The notes beneath the pieces were generated by a model. It had not been told where the DNA came from. It saw only the letters and a program-made list of their open reading frames with translations, and made no database searches. A stretch of 37,187 nt of DNA from CAXBES01 sp963974915. Its GTDB lineage: Bacteria; Bacteroidota; Bacteroidia; Flavobacteriales; Flavobacteriaceae. The stretch is from assembly GCA_963974915.1 (NCBI GenBank), contig CAXBES010000020.1, positions 1 through 37,187 on the forward strand, given 5' to 3'. Positions 7,818-16,441 of this stretch are shown piece by piece. Position 1 is the stretch's first letter. The number at the start of each line of letters is the position of its first letter. Both the position numbers and the translations under genes were made by a program.

Positions 7818-10424
7818 TTAAAATTGTTGTCCAATAATGAAGTGGGTTTCCCATCCATTCTTCTCAATTCCACCCAGAATAGGATCGAATCCATACCCAA
7901 AATCAATACCTAATAATCCAAATGCTGGCATAAATATACGTAATCCTGCGCCGGCAGAACGCTGAACACTAAAAGGATTATAATTTCTGAATCCATCATA
8001 TGAACCACCACCCTCTGCAAAAACCAGTACATATATAGATGCTAACTGCTTTAAAGTGATAGGGTATCTCATTTCTAACGAAAATTTATTGTAAATGTTA
8101 TCTCCATCTGTAGTAGATAAAGATTGGTTTGGATAACCTCGCAACTGAATTACCTCACGACCATCCAAACTAAAAGCACCAAGACCATCTCCACCTACAA
8201 AGAATCGTTCGAATGGAGGAATACCTCTATCATTGTTATAAGCTCCTAAGAACCCGAATTCGGTACTGGTTTTCAATACAAGTTTGTCAACTAATCTGGT
8301 GTACCATGAACCACTAAACTTAACTTTGTAATATTCAAGCCATTTAAATCTTTCCTGATCTATCTCTGCAATTCGATTACGTGCATCCACATATTCCGGG
8401 TCTGTAGAAATAAAGTCATCCAGAACATCTCTCTCGTCCTTTAAAGCATCGTAATCTACTCCGTTAAACGCAGAGTAAGGAAGTGTTAACTTCGCTGTTA
8501 TTTTAAAATCTGATCCCGATATTGGATATATTGGGTTGGTTGCCGTGTTATTCCTACTTAGACCAATAGTATATGCTAAATTGTTAGAATATCCATCCCC
8601 AAAGGTAAATAGTCGTGTGTTGTAGTTCTTTAAGTTATAATGCTGGAAGCTTACTGCCTGTGATAACGTAAAATAATCATCCGGCCATTGTAGTCGCTTT
8701 GCCAAACCTAAAGATCCACCTGTAATAAGAAAACGCTGATCTTTATCAACTTCTCGGTTGGTAAAATCGTATTGATATTGAACCGTGTGTGAGAAGGATG
8801 TGCTTAATTGTATAGGTTTCTTTCCACCTAACCATGGTTCAGATAATGAAACACTGTATGTTTGATAATAGCTACTTGCCTGAGCCCTTAAAGATAGGGT
8901 TTGACCATCACCCATTGGCAAGGGTTTGTACGCTTCACCATTGAAGATATTCCGAAGAGAAAAGTTATTAAACGATAAACCTAAGGTTCCTACAAAACCT
9001 CCACCCCCGTAGCCACCTTGTAATTCAATCTGACTGGCACCTTTTTCAACCAGAGAATACTCCATGTCTAAAGTACCATTATTGGGGTCAACATTTTTAA
9101 AATTTGGTGAGAGTTGTTCAGGATCAAAAAATCCTAACTGCCCTAATTCTCTAATCGTTCTAACAACATTTCGCTTGCTGTATTTCTGACCCGGGCGAGT
9201 TCTAAGTTCTCTGTAAATTACATGGTCATTGGTTTTAGTGTTTCCAACAACTGTAACATTGTCGAAGTATGCGATCTTACCTTCTTTTATTCTAATTTCG
9301 AAGTCGATAGTATCTTGCCTTACAGCAACTTCTACAGGATTGATAGAAGAGAATAAGTAACCGTTGTTCTGGTATAAATTTGTAAGATCGTCCGCCTCAG
9401 GATCGGTGTTGTCTTCAATTCTCTCCTGAAGTAGAACACCATTATAAGTTTCACCTTTTTTAATACCCATTCCCTGGCGTAATTGTGTGTCTGTGTAAAC
9501 ACTATTACCAATAAAACGAATATCTCCAAAATAGTATTTCTTACCTTCTTCGATCTCTAATTTTAGTGCGACGGTTTTATCATTTTTTACGATTAGTGTA
9601 TCACTTAGAATTCGAGCATCGCGATATCCATTAGATTTATACTTCTTAATGATAGAAGCTTTGTCTTCTTCAAGACCACTTTCTGTATATTTAGAGCGTT
9701 TCCAAAAGCGGATTGGATTTTTGCGTTTCGTTTCCTTCATTGCACGGCGTAACTTTCCGTTAGAAAGATTTTCGTTGCCAACAAACTCTAAAGGTGAAAC
9801 TTTAACTCGTTTTCCGCGATCAATGCTAATTTTCATGTTCTTAGCAATTTCGGTGCCGGTAGAATCTAAGTATGGCGTCGTGCTAATTGCTACCTGAGTG
9901 TTTAGAAACCCATCATCTTTATACTTGTTAACAATATAATTTTTTGTTGTTGTAATAAGGTTTTTGGTGATCTTAACTCCTGGCTTGAGGTTGTTGTCCT
10001 GAATAATATCTTTCTTTTTTCCTTTGCGAATACCTTCAATGGTTACTTCGTTCATTTTTGGAAGTTCCACGATATAAAGTTCAAGATCGGCAAGTTCCCC
10101 ATCGATGTTTGTAACATAAAAAGCAATGTCACTAAAGAGATTTTGTTCCCACAGTTTTTTAGTTACTTCACTTAATCTCTCACCGGGAATAAAGATGCGA
10201 TCCCCTGTTTTAAGACCCGTAAAGGCGATAACGGTTTGCTCGTTAAAACTCTGAGCTCCTGTTACTTTTATACTATTTATCACGAATTTTCTTCCGCTAT
10301 CCAGTTCCTTTTGTTGCGCATTTACGCTATACACGGACAGTATTGTAAGAAATAAAATACAACAAATTTTTTGGTAAAAATGCAATATTGGACTATTGTT
10401 CAAGTTGTTCACTGGTCTTTCCAA
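7818..10424 (-). CDS. bamA: Outer membrane protein assembly factor BamA
   Basis: The 868-residue protein starts with an unusually long pre-signal segment and a hydrophobic stretch ending SVNAQ near residue 37. Repeated POTRA domains occupy about 45-440 (for example ELPKMNEVTIEGIRKGKKK, IAYFDNVTVVGNTKTNDHVI). The C-terminal half is a 16-strand-type beta-barrel with the loop-6 RGY motif (IQLRGYPNQSLS) and a terminal aromatic (IIGQQF). BamA inserts beta-barrels into the outer membrane. Its 5' end overlaps uppS by 32 bases. No downstream methionine codon lies near the signal peptide, so the overlapping ATG is the only good start. Two OmpH chaperone genes follow, which fits the pathway. Confidence 0.95.
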   Translation of the reverse strand: MERPVNNLNNSPILHFYQKICCILFLTILSVYSVNAQQKELDSGRKFVINSIKVTGAQSFNEQTVIAFTGLKTGDRIFIPGERLSEVTKKLWEQNLFSDIAFYVTNIDGELADLELYIVELPKMNEVTIEGIRKGKKKDIIQDNNLKPGVKITKNLITTTKNYIVNKYKDDGFLNTQVAISTTPYLDSTGTEIAKNMKISIDRGKRVKVSPLEFVGNENLSNGKLRRAMKETKRKNPIRFWKRSKYTESGLEEDKASIIKKYKSNGYRDARILSDTLIVKNDKTVALKLEIEEGKKYYFGDIRFIGNSVYTDTQLRQGMGIKKGETYNGVLLQERIEDNTDPEADDLTNLYQNNGYLFSSINPVEVAVRQDTIDFEIRIKEGKIAYFDNVTVVGNTKTNDHVIYRELRTRPGQKYSKRNVVRTIRELGQLGFFDPEQLSPNFKNVDPNNGTLDMEYSLVEKGASQIELQGGYGGGGFVGTLGLSFNNFSLRNIFNGEAYKPLPMGDGQTLSLRAQASSYYQTYSVSLSEPWLGGKKPIQLSTSFSHTVQYQYDFTNREVDKDQRFLITGGSLGLAKRLQWPDDYFTLSQAVSFQHYNLKNYNTRLFTFGDGYSNNLAYTIGLSRNNTATNPIYPISGSDFKITAKLTLPYSAFNGVDYDALKDERDVLDDFISTDPEYVDARNRIAEIDQERFKWLEYYKVKFSGSWYTRLVDKLVLKTSTEFGFLGAYNNDRGIPPFERFFVGGDGLGAFSLDGREVIQLRGYPNQSLSTTDGDNIYNKFSLEMRYPITLKQLASIYVLVFAEGGGSYDGFRNYNPFSVQRSAGAGLRIFMPAFGLLGIDFGYGFDPILGGIEKNGWETHFIIGQQF

Positions 10425-11136
10425 ATCTTCTTTCTCTGTTTTGATAATTTAGTATTGCCTCAAAAAGATGGTTTTTAGTATAATCAGGCCAAAGTGTTTC
10501 TGTAAAATACAATTCGGCATAAGCGATCTGCCAAAGCAGAAAATTACTGATTCTTTGTTCGCCACTAGTACGAATCAATAAATCTACATCGGGCAAATTT
10601 TGTGTGTAAAGATGATTATTTATAACCGATTCATCAATATCATCGGGCGAAATTATGTTATTTTTAACTTTAAGACTAATCTCTTTTATAGTTTTAGTAA
10701 TTTCTTCTCGGGAACCATAACTCAATGCTAGTGTGAGCGTCATTCTATCGTTCTCTTTGGTTTTTTCAATTACATCTAAAAGTTCTTTGTAAGCTTTCTT
10801 CGGAAGAGACTCCAGATTGCCAATGGCGTTCAATTTGATGTTGTTTTTCTGAAGCGTTTTAATCTCTTTTTTTAAAGAAGAAACTAGAAGTTTCATAAGC
10901 AGCTCTACTTCCATTTTTGGCCGATTCCAATTTTCAGTAGAAAACGCATAAAGTGTTAAGTATTGAATATTAATTTCGGCACAAGCTTCAACAATTTCGC
11001 GAACTGCTTTGGTGCCATTTTCGTGACCAATAGACCTGAAAAGCCCTTTCTGCTTTGCCCAACGCCCATTTCCATCCATGATCACCGCAAGGTGTTTGGG
11101 TAGTTTGGCAGCATCTATTTGATCGCGTAAATTCAT
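10393..11136 (-). CDS. uppS: Isoprenyl transferase (undecaprenyl diphosphate synthase)
   Basis: UppS condenses isopentenyl diphosphate units onto farnesyl diphosphate to make the C55 lipid carrier for peptidoglycan and surface polysaccharide. The 247-residue length is normal. The diagnostic HLAVIMDGNGRWAK gives catalytic D21. LYAFSTENWNRP and the C-terminal DLLIRTSGEQRISNFLLWQ are also present. It lies 6 bases after the DUF6089 gene and overlaps bamA by 32 bases, so the three are translated from one message. Coupling of lipid-carrier synthesis with outer-membrane assembly is a conserved gene order in flavobacteria. Confidence 0.97.
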   Translation of the reverse strand: MNLRDQIDAAKLPKHLAVIMDGNGRWAKQKGLFRSIGHENGTKAVREIVEACAEINIQYLTLYAFSTENWNRPKMEVELLMKLLVSSLKKEIKTLQKNNIKLNAIGNLESLPKKAYKELLDVIEKTKENDRMTLTLALSYGSREEITKTIKEISLKVKNNIISPDDIDESVINNHLYTQNLPDVDLLIRTSGEQRISNFLLWQIAYAELYFTETLWPDYTKNHLFEAILNYQNRERRFGKTSEQLEQ

Positions 11137-11142
11137 TTCGTA

Positions 11143-11838
11143 TTAAAAATTACAATAACATGGTTTTCTTCCAAAGGTAAAGGTTAAGGTCATTCCTGTA
11201 AAGACATACCAATCATTATTGTTGAGATTACCAAATTTAAGTTCTTCATTATTTTCAAGGCCTTTAATAGGATCACTTCCATCAATATCGTCTGTAAAAG
11301 TGTAACGAGCACCAATTTCGAAACCTAAAACCATTTTCGTTCCAACCGTGGTTTTAAAACCAACTACCATAGGAATAGCCACAGTTCCTGCTTGTTCATA
11401 ATCTTTTGCAACCGTTTCTCCGGGAATAACCCGTGTTGCATTATACAGAAAATAGGTAAGACCCGTATATAAATATGGCGTTGAAACCGGTTGCCCCTTA
11501 TACATGTTAAATTCCCAAAAAGTATATTCAAGCCCTAGTGAAAACTCAGTAATGCTATTCTCGAACGAAAAACCACGTTCTTTTCTTCTACTTTCATTAG
11601 AGTCATTATCATCTCCTTTCACAGATGCCTGCTTCACTGTAAACCTAAAAGCATGTCTTTCGCTTCTATTCCACTTAAATATTCCACCAACCACCACAGT
11701 ATTTGGTGAAATATAACTTGTTTTACCAACATCTCCGATGTAATTGGCTCCACCAATAAAACCTCCTATTTCATAGGTTTGTGAATGGGCTGAAAATCCG
11801 ACAATTACAATAAAAAATATCGCTGTGATATACCTCAT
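11143..11838 (-). CDS. DUF6089-family outer-membrane beta-barrel protein
   Basis: This is a 231-residue exported protein with a signal peptide MRYITAIFFIVIVGFSAHSQ (residues 1-20). A small predicted beta-barrel follows (YEIGGFIGGANYIGDVG near the start, GLEYTFWEFNMY in the middle). It ends in FTFGRKPCYCNF, a Cys-x-Cys tail typical of this family. The reading frame stays open to 11886, but a -7 promoter element sits at 11855-11862, inside that extension, so the ATG at 11838 is taken as the start. DUF6089 genes regularly precede uppS and bamA in flavobacteria, which suggests a part in envelope biogenesis. The biochemical function is unknown. Confidence 0.85.
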   Translation of the reverse strand: MRYITAIFFIVIVGFSAHSQTYEIGGFIGGANYIGDVGKTSYISPNTVVVGGIFKWNRSERHAFRFTVKQASVKGDDNDSNESRRKERGFSFENSITEFSLGLEYTFWEFNMYKGQPVSTPYLYTGLTYFLYNATRVIPGETVAKDYEQAGTVAIPMVVGFKTTVGTKMVLGFEIGARYTFTDDIDGSDPIKGLENNEELKFGNLNNNDWYVFTGMTLTFTFGRKPCYCNF

Positions 11839-11854
11839 ATACCTTAAAAGTTTG

Positions 11855-11862
11855 CAAATATA
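11855..11862 (-). promoter_or_regulatory. -7 promoter element for the DUF6089-uppS-bamA-ompH operon
   Basis: Minus-strand TATATTTG is an exact TAnnTTTG match 17 bases upstream of the ATG at 11838. No clear TTG lies at -33. A 7-bp inverted repeat (AATTGGC / GCCAATT, 11878-11898) occupies that position. Confidence 0.55.
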
Positions 11863-11937
11863 ATAATAAACTTGGCTAATTGGCATTCTAAGCCAATTTG
11901 TCTCTGTTGATTAACAAATTTTAAAGGGATTTATTGT

Positions 11938-12822
11938 TTAATTACGCTTGTCTTCCCCCCATAATAATTTTTTACGGAGTGTTTTTATAAAGCTGTCGTT
12001 TAATAACTGAACGAGTTTGATCGTGAAGGGAGCCTTTTTTATAATGATCGTCGTATTATCTTCAAGTGTTGCTATTCGCGAATCCATTGAAACCAAATAA
12101 GTCTTTTCTCTTCCGGTGACGGTTAGTGAAATTTTACTACTGTCTGGAATAACAATTGGTCTTGCATTTAAATTATGAGGAGCAATAGGTGTAAGCACTA
12201 TACTATTGGTGCTGGGGTCAATTACCGGGCCACCACAACTCAAAGAGTAACCTGTAGATCCGGTAGGGGTGGCTACAATTAGTCCGTCAGACCAATACGA
12301 AGTGAGAAATCTATCATTTACCAGAGTTTCAACTTTGATCATGGAAGTTGTGTTCTTTCTGTTAACAGCAACTTCATTTAGAGCGAAGTTCAAATCTTCA
12401 ATCTCGTTATTTGGAGGATCGGTTTCAATTGTTAGAAGACTTCTTTCTGAAAGACGATACGCTCCGTTTAATATTTGAGTAATACTCTCAGCAATTTTTT
12501 CTTTTTTGATGGTAGATAGAAACCCTAATCTCCCGGTGTTAATACCTACAATTGGGATTCCCAAATCACCAACGAAGGTAACCGATTTTAAAATAGTACC
12601 ATCACCGCCAATACTGAAAAAGAGATCGTAGCTTTTATCGAGTTTTGAGAATGTAGATAATTTGGAAAACTTTCCATTAGCTTGTTTTTGTTCGTTTAAA
12701 ATATTCAGGAAATTTTCCTCTATTACGATCTCAATCTTTTTCTGCTGAAGCGCATCTAAAATATTTTGAATATAGATTTCAGAATTTTCGTGATAAAACT
12801 GACCATAGATACCAACCTTCAT
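11938..12822 (-). CDS. nadK: NAD kinase
   Basis: NadK phosphorylates NAD to NADP in the cytoplasm. The 294-residue protein has the catalytic GGDGT motif at residues 72-76 (D74) and the following GIPIVGINTGRLGFLS. It also has the NAD-binding SDGLIVATPTGSTGYSLSCG and GPVIDP segment. All family signatures are intact. The start lies 4 bases downstream of the CBS-domain gene, so the two are co-transcribed. The downstream DUF6089 gene is 99 bases away and has its own -7 element. Identity is secure. Confidence 0.96.
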   Translation of the reverse strand: MKVGIYGQFYHENSEIYIQNILDALQQKKIEIVIEENFLNILNEQKQANGKFSKLSTFSKLDKSYDLFFSIGGDGTILKSVTFVGDLGIPIVGINTGRLGFLSTIKKEKIAESITQILNGAYRLSERSLLTIETDPPNNEIEDLNFALNEVAVNRKNTTSMIKVETLVNDRFLTSYWSDGLIVATPTGSTGYSLSCGGPVIDPSTNSIVLTPIAPHNLNARPIVIPDSSKISLTVTGREKTYLVSMDSRIATLEDNTTIIIKKAPFTIKLVQLLNDSFIKTLRKKLLWGEDKRN

Positions 12823-12826
12823 TTCT

Positions 12827-13483
12827 TTACATGTTTAGGTATTTGTCTAAATAATTAGAGCGTCTTTTTAAATCTTCCAATAATTTATCTTCTTCGTGAT
12901 TAGATACAACGTCATAGTCGTATCTTCTAAAAGTAGATACGATCGAATTCATTCCTGTATGCCCAATTTTTATCGTGGCTTGCATTATATCTTCCTCAAT
13001 TTTTGAAATGAAAACTCCCAAGAGCCTTGCATCGTTAGACTCAACAATTTGACAAATTTCACTAAATGAGTAATCCCTTATTCCTTTTTCAACTACTATA
13101 ATCCCTCCTGCTTCATTTAAGAAAGGCGTATTGTTAAAAAGGCTCATGATGTCACTTAATTCGTAATAGCCAATGTATTCGTTTTTCTCGCCAAGCACCG
13201 GCATAACATTGCTATTATTTAATGCGAATGCTTCTAAAATATCAAGCCAATTCGTGCTTAATCTAACATGAAATGGCTCTAAGGCGTATAAATAGTCGCT
13301 TATTTTTTTAGAAGCTTCAAAACAATGAGCATCTGTTTCAGAAATACTTCCAATAAAAACTCCGTCCTTTTTAACCGGAATATGCGAATAAGTTAATTGA
13401 TTAAAAACACCTTGCACTTCTTTTATTTCCGAAGAAATATTGAACGCCTTGATATCGTTGATTATATAATGTTGGGTTTTCAC
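12827..13483 (-). CDS. CBS-domain protein
   Basis: This 218-residue cytoplasmic protein has two CBS motifs in about residues 1-120 (FNQLTYSHIPVKKDGVFIGS and NNSNVMPVLGEKNEYIGYYE). A C-terminal region of about 90 residues resembles an ACT-like fold (GGIIVVEKGIRDYSFSEICQ). CBS pairs bind adenine nucleotides and usually regulate a partner. The gene sits 4 bases upstream of nadK, which makes nucleotide sensing linked to NADP synthesis a reasonable guess, but nothing in the sequence proves it. The same CBS-nadK order is common in flavobacteria. Confidence 0.85.
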   Translation of the reverse strand: MKTQHYIINDIKAFNISSEIKEVQGVFNQLTYSHIPVKKDGVFIGSISETDAHCFEASKKISDYLYALEPFHVRLSTNWLDILEAFALNNSNVMPVLGEKNEYIGYYELSDIMSLFNNTPFLNEAGGIIVVEKGIRDYSFSEICQIVESNDARLLGVFISKIEEDIMQATIKIGHTGMNSIVSTFRRYDYDVVSNHEEDKLLEDLKRRSNYLDKYLNM

Positions 13484-13522
13484 AGTTCAATTTTTATGCA
13501 AATTACTTAAAATAAAGATTCA

Positions 13523-13549
13523 AAAGCCTGCTTAGGCTTTGTATTTTTG
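13523..13549 (+). promoter_or_regulatory. Candidate pdxJ promoter with dyad in the spacer
   Basis: TATTTTTG at 13542-13549 is an exact match to TAnnTTTG, 19 bases before the pdxJ ATG. Directly upstream, at 13523-13540, lies a perfect inverted repeat (AAAGCCT, 4-base loop, AGGCTTT) in the place of the usual -33/-7 spacer. No TTTG is visible at -33, so activation by a dyad-binding regulator is possible but unproven. Confidence 0.45.
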
Positions 13550-13568
13550 TAATCTATATTAGATACAA

Positions 13569-14282
13569 ATGACAAAGTTAAGTGTAAATATCAATAAAAT
13601 TGCTACCCTGCGAAACGCTCGTGGCGGTAATACACCCAACCTTCTTAAGATGGTAGAAGATATCCAGGAATTTGGAGCCCAGGGTATCACCATTCACCCC
13701 AGACCCGACGAGCGGCACATTAAATATCAGGATGCGTTCGATTTGCAATCTATTGTGTTAACCGAATACAATATTGAAGGAAATCCTATCGATAATTTTT
13801 TAGATCTTGTTTTAAAAATAAAACCTACTCAGGTTACACTCGTGCCGGATGCGGTCGATGCGATTACTTCAAATGCCGGTTGGGACACTATAAGGCATAA
13901 AGATTATTTAACCGAAATTATTTCTGAATGCAAGCGCAATAATATTAGAACTTCCATTTTTGTTGACCCACAATTAAATATGATCGAGGGTGCTGCAAAT
14001 ACCGGAACTCATAGAATTGAATTATACACCGAAGAGTTTGCAAAACAATACAGCCTCGGAAATAAACAAGCAATAATACCCTATGCCGAATGCGCAAAAC
14101 TCGCTCATGAAATTGGACTAGGCGTAAATGCCGGTCACGATCTTTCGTTAGAGAACATCCGATTCTTTAAAGAGAATGTGCCAAATTTATTAGAAGTCTC
14201 GATTGGTCACGCCCTAATCTGTGAATCTCTATATATGGGTATAGAATCGGTTATTCAGGAATATCTAAAAAAGTTAGCCTAA
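13569..14282 (+). CDS. pdxJ: Pyridoxine 5'-phosphate synthase
   Basis: PdxJ condenses 1-deoxyxylulose 5-phosphate with 3-amino-2-oxopropyl phosphate in the last ring-forming step of the DXP-dependent vitamin B6 pathway. The 237-residue length is normal for this TIM barrel. Signatures include LSVNINKIATLRNARGG, GITIHPRPDERHIK, VTLVPD and the phosphate-binding end LEVSIGHALICESLYMG. The stop TAA shares one base with the ATG of the following hydrolase gene, so the two are translationally coupled. The gene is divergent from the CBS-nadK pair. Confidence 0.96.
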   Translation: MTKLSVNINKIATLRNARGGNTPNLLKMVEDIQEFGAQGITIHPRPDERHIKYQDAFDLQSIVLTEYNIEGNPIDNFLDLVLKIKPTQVTLVPDAVDAITSNAGWDTIRHKDYLTEIISECKRNNIRTSIFVDPQLNMIEGAANTGTHRIELYTEEFAKQYSLGNKQAIIPYAECAKLAHEIGLGVNAGHDLSLENIRFFKENVPNLLEVSIGHALICESLYMGIESVIQEYLKKLA

Positions 14283-15052
14283 TGAGTGAACAGTTGCTAC
14301 ATTCTCAAATAATTGGAGACGGAAAACCTTTCGTTATTTTACACGGACTCCTTGGTATGGGCGATAATTGGAAGACACTTGGAACCAAATTTTCGGAAGA
14401 CGGTTATCAGGTACACTTAGTGGATCTTCGCAACCACGGAAGAAGCTTCCATAGTGACGATTTTAATTACACGGTGATGGCTTCCGACTTAAAATTTTAT
14501 TGTGAGCATTATAAATTGGAAGATATAGTTTTGCTAGGACATTCTTTAGGAGGGAAAACTGCTATGAAGTTTGCGGTTACTTATCCCGATTTTCTCTCAA
14601 AATTACTTGTGGCAGATATTTCGCCAAAACAATACCCGCAGCACCATCAGGATATATTAAAAGCATTGTCTCTTTTAGATTTTTCTATTCTGAAAAGCCG
14701 CGGGGAGGCCGAGAAAATTTTATCTAATTATATCAAGGACCTTGGAACCAGACAGTTTTTACTGAAAAATTTATATTGGGAAAGTAAAGGAAAGTTGTCT
14801 CTTCGTGTAAATTTAAATAGTATTTCTGAAAATATCGAAGAAGTTGGGAAGCCACTCGAACAAAATGCTGTTTACCAGGGGGAAACCTTGTTTTTGCGAG
14901 GAGAAAAGTCTGGTTATATTGAAGCGATAGATGAAATTTTGATAAAAAAACACTTCCCGAAAGCTACGATTATTACCATTTCGAAAGCAGGGCATTGGCT
15001 CCATGCCGAAAATCCTTCCGAATTTTACCAAATTGTTATGAATTTTTTATAA
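14282..15052 (+). CDS. Alpha/beta-fold hydrolase (YbfF/ABHD11-like esterase)
   Basis: A 256-residue cytoplasmic alpha/beta hydrolase without signal peptide. The oxyanion segment is HGLLGMGDNW (21-30), LVDLRNHGRS follows, and the nucleophile elbow is GHSLGG with S88. The catalytic histidine is probably H238 in KAGHWLHAENP. The motif set resembles the YbfF/ABHD11 esterase group, which acts on short acyl esters or acyl-CoAs. Substrate is unknown. It overlaps pdxJ by one base (TAATG), but no mechanistic link to vitamin B6 is evident. A 12-bp palindrome (ACATTGCAATGT) overlaps its stop codon; no T-run follows it. Confidence 0.88.
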   Translation: MSEQLLHSQIIGDGKPFVILHGLLGMGDNWKTLGTKFSEDGYQVHLVDLRNHGRSFHSDDFNYTVMASDLKFYCEHYKLEDIVLLGHSLGGKTAMKFAVTYPDFLSKLLVADISPKQYPQHHQDILKALSLLDFSILKSRGEAEKILSNYIKDLGTRQFLLKNLYWESKGKLSLRVNLNSISENIEEVGKPLEQNAVYQGETLFLRGEKSGYIEAIDEILIKKHFPKATIITISKAGHWLHAENPSEFYQIVMNFL

Positions 15053-15089
15053 CATTGCAATGTCGGATTTACTATGTATGCATAATAAA

Positions 15090-15121
15090 TTGGTTTTTAA
15101 TCAACTATAATGTGTACTTTG
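15090..15121 (+). promoter_or_regulatory. Candidate promoter of the FadL-type porin gene
   Basis: TTG at 15090-15092 is followed after 22 bases by TACTTTG at 15115-15121, a one-base-shorter variant of TAnnTTTG. The leader would be about 40 bases. Confidence 0.4.
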
Positions 15122-15167
15122 CCGACAGAAAACTTAAAATATAACCTTAATCTAACATTAAACAATT

Positions 15168-16421
15168 ATGAAGAAAGTGTTACTTCTAGCTGTTTTTGCC
15201 TTGGCAACAGCAGTAATGTATGCCGGTGGGTATCGTGTAAGTCTTCAAGGACAAAAATCCTTGGCTATGGGACATACAGGAGTTGCTGTTGTTAATAGCA
15301 GCGAACTTGTGTTTTTTAACCCAGCCGGATTGGTATATCTGGAGAACAAATTGAATATTTCAGCCGGGGTAAGCGGTGTATTCTCCAATGTGTCTTATCA
15401 AAATGTAAATACAGGAGAATCTGCTATGACAGATAGTCCTACCGGAACTCCGTTATATCTGTATGCTTCTTACAAAGCGACAGACTGGTTAGCACTTGGT
15501 GTTGGTGTATATACGCCATATGGAAGTTCTGTGGAGTATCCGGATGATTGGGCAGGATCGCACTTAGTGAACAATATCGACTTACAAGCGATATATATTC
15601 AGCCAACTGTTTCCATTAAAGTAAATGATAAATTTAGTATTGGTGGTGGACCAATCTTTGTAATTGGTTCTGTGAACTTTAACAGAAACCTTAGTAGAAC
15701 ACTTTCAGATATAGAAGGAAATCGCTCTGAAGTTACTTTAGATGCTTCCGGAGTAAATGCTACCGGATGGGTGGCTAGTGCCATGTTCAATCCTACAGAT
15801 AAATTGCGAATAGGAGCGACGTATCGTTCAGAAATTATCATGGAAGCCAGAGATGGTGATGCTACTTTCGAGAATGTTCCTAATTCTCCGTTAACACCAT
15901 TCCCTGATGCTACAACTTTTGATGCCGATCTTCCTTTACCGGCCGAAATGACTGTAGGTCTTTCGTACGAGTTCTGTGATAAGTGGTTGTTTGCATTCGA
16001 TTTTAACCGTGCTTTTTGGGACGTGTACGATTCATTGGATATAGATTTCGCTGATGAAAATGTACCAAACTCAATTAATCCTCGTAACTATAAAAACGCT
16101 TCTACATACCGTTTCGGTTTACAATATGAAGCGACTAAGAAATTTACATTAAGAGCTGGTTATTACTTTGACGAATCTCCGGTACAAGCCGGTAGATTTG
16201 CACCGGAAACGCCCCGAAATGACAGTAATGGTTACACCGCTGGTTTAACTTTTAACGTAGGTGAAAGATTTCAGGTTGATGCTTCATTCTTATACTTACA
16301 CTTTGAGGAAGTTGATGCTTCTTATGACGCTTACTTCGAAGACGGACAGGCAGCACCTTTTGGCGGAACGTACAAATCTAACGCCTTCGTGCCAGGTTTA
16401 GGGGTGACTTATAAAATGTAA
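15168..16421 (+). CDS. OmpP1/FadL-family outer-membrane transporter
   Basis: This 417-residue protein has a signal peptide (1-19, ending MYA) followed by the FadL-family N-terminus GGYRVSLQGQKSLAMGHTGV and the NPAGL segment (FFNPAGLVYLENK). Alternating beta strands run to the end, which is a typical barrel terminus (FVPGLGVTYKM). FadL-type proteins pass long-chain fatty acids or other hydrophobic compounds across the outer membrane. It lies 20 bases upstream of a secreted SGNH-hydrolase lipoprotein on the same strand. This pairing suggests hydrolysis of a lipid outside the cell followed by uptake of the product, which is inference from gene order. Confidence 0.9.
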   Translation: MKKVLLLAVFALATAVMYAGGYRVSLQGQKSLAMGHTGVAVVNSSELVFFNPAGLVYLENKLNISAGVSGVFSNVSYQNVNTGESAMTDSPTGTPLYLYASYKATDWLALGVGVYTPYGSSVEYPDDWAGSHLVNNIDLQAIYIQPTVSIKVNDKFSIGGGPIFVIGSVNFNRNLSRTLSDIEGNRSEVTLDASGVNATGWVASAMFNPTDKLRIGATYRSEIIMEARDGDATFENVPNSPLTPFPDATTFDADLPLPAEMTVGLSYEFCDKWLFAFDFNRAFWDVYDSLDIDFADENVPNSINPRNYKNASTYRFGLQYEATKKFTLRAGYYFDESPVQAGRFAPETPRNDSNGYTAGLTFNVGERFQVDASFLYLHFEEVDASYDAYFEDGQAAPFGGTYKSNAFVPGLGVTYKM

Positions 16422-16441
16422 TTCAAAAAAATTCAGAAAAA

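Noticed and set aside
15052..15063. 12-bp palindrome ACATTGCAATGT after the hydrolase gene as an operator or terminator
   Set aside because: Perfect but short, with no T-run and too far from the next promoter to assign a role.
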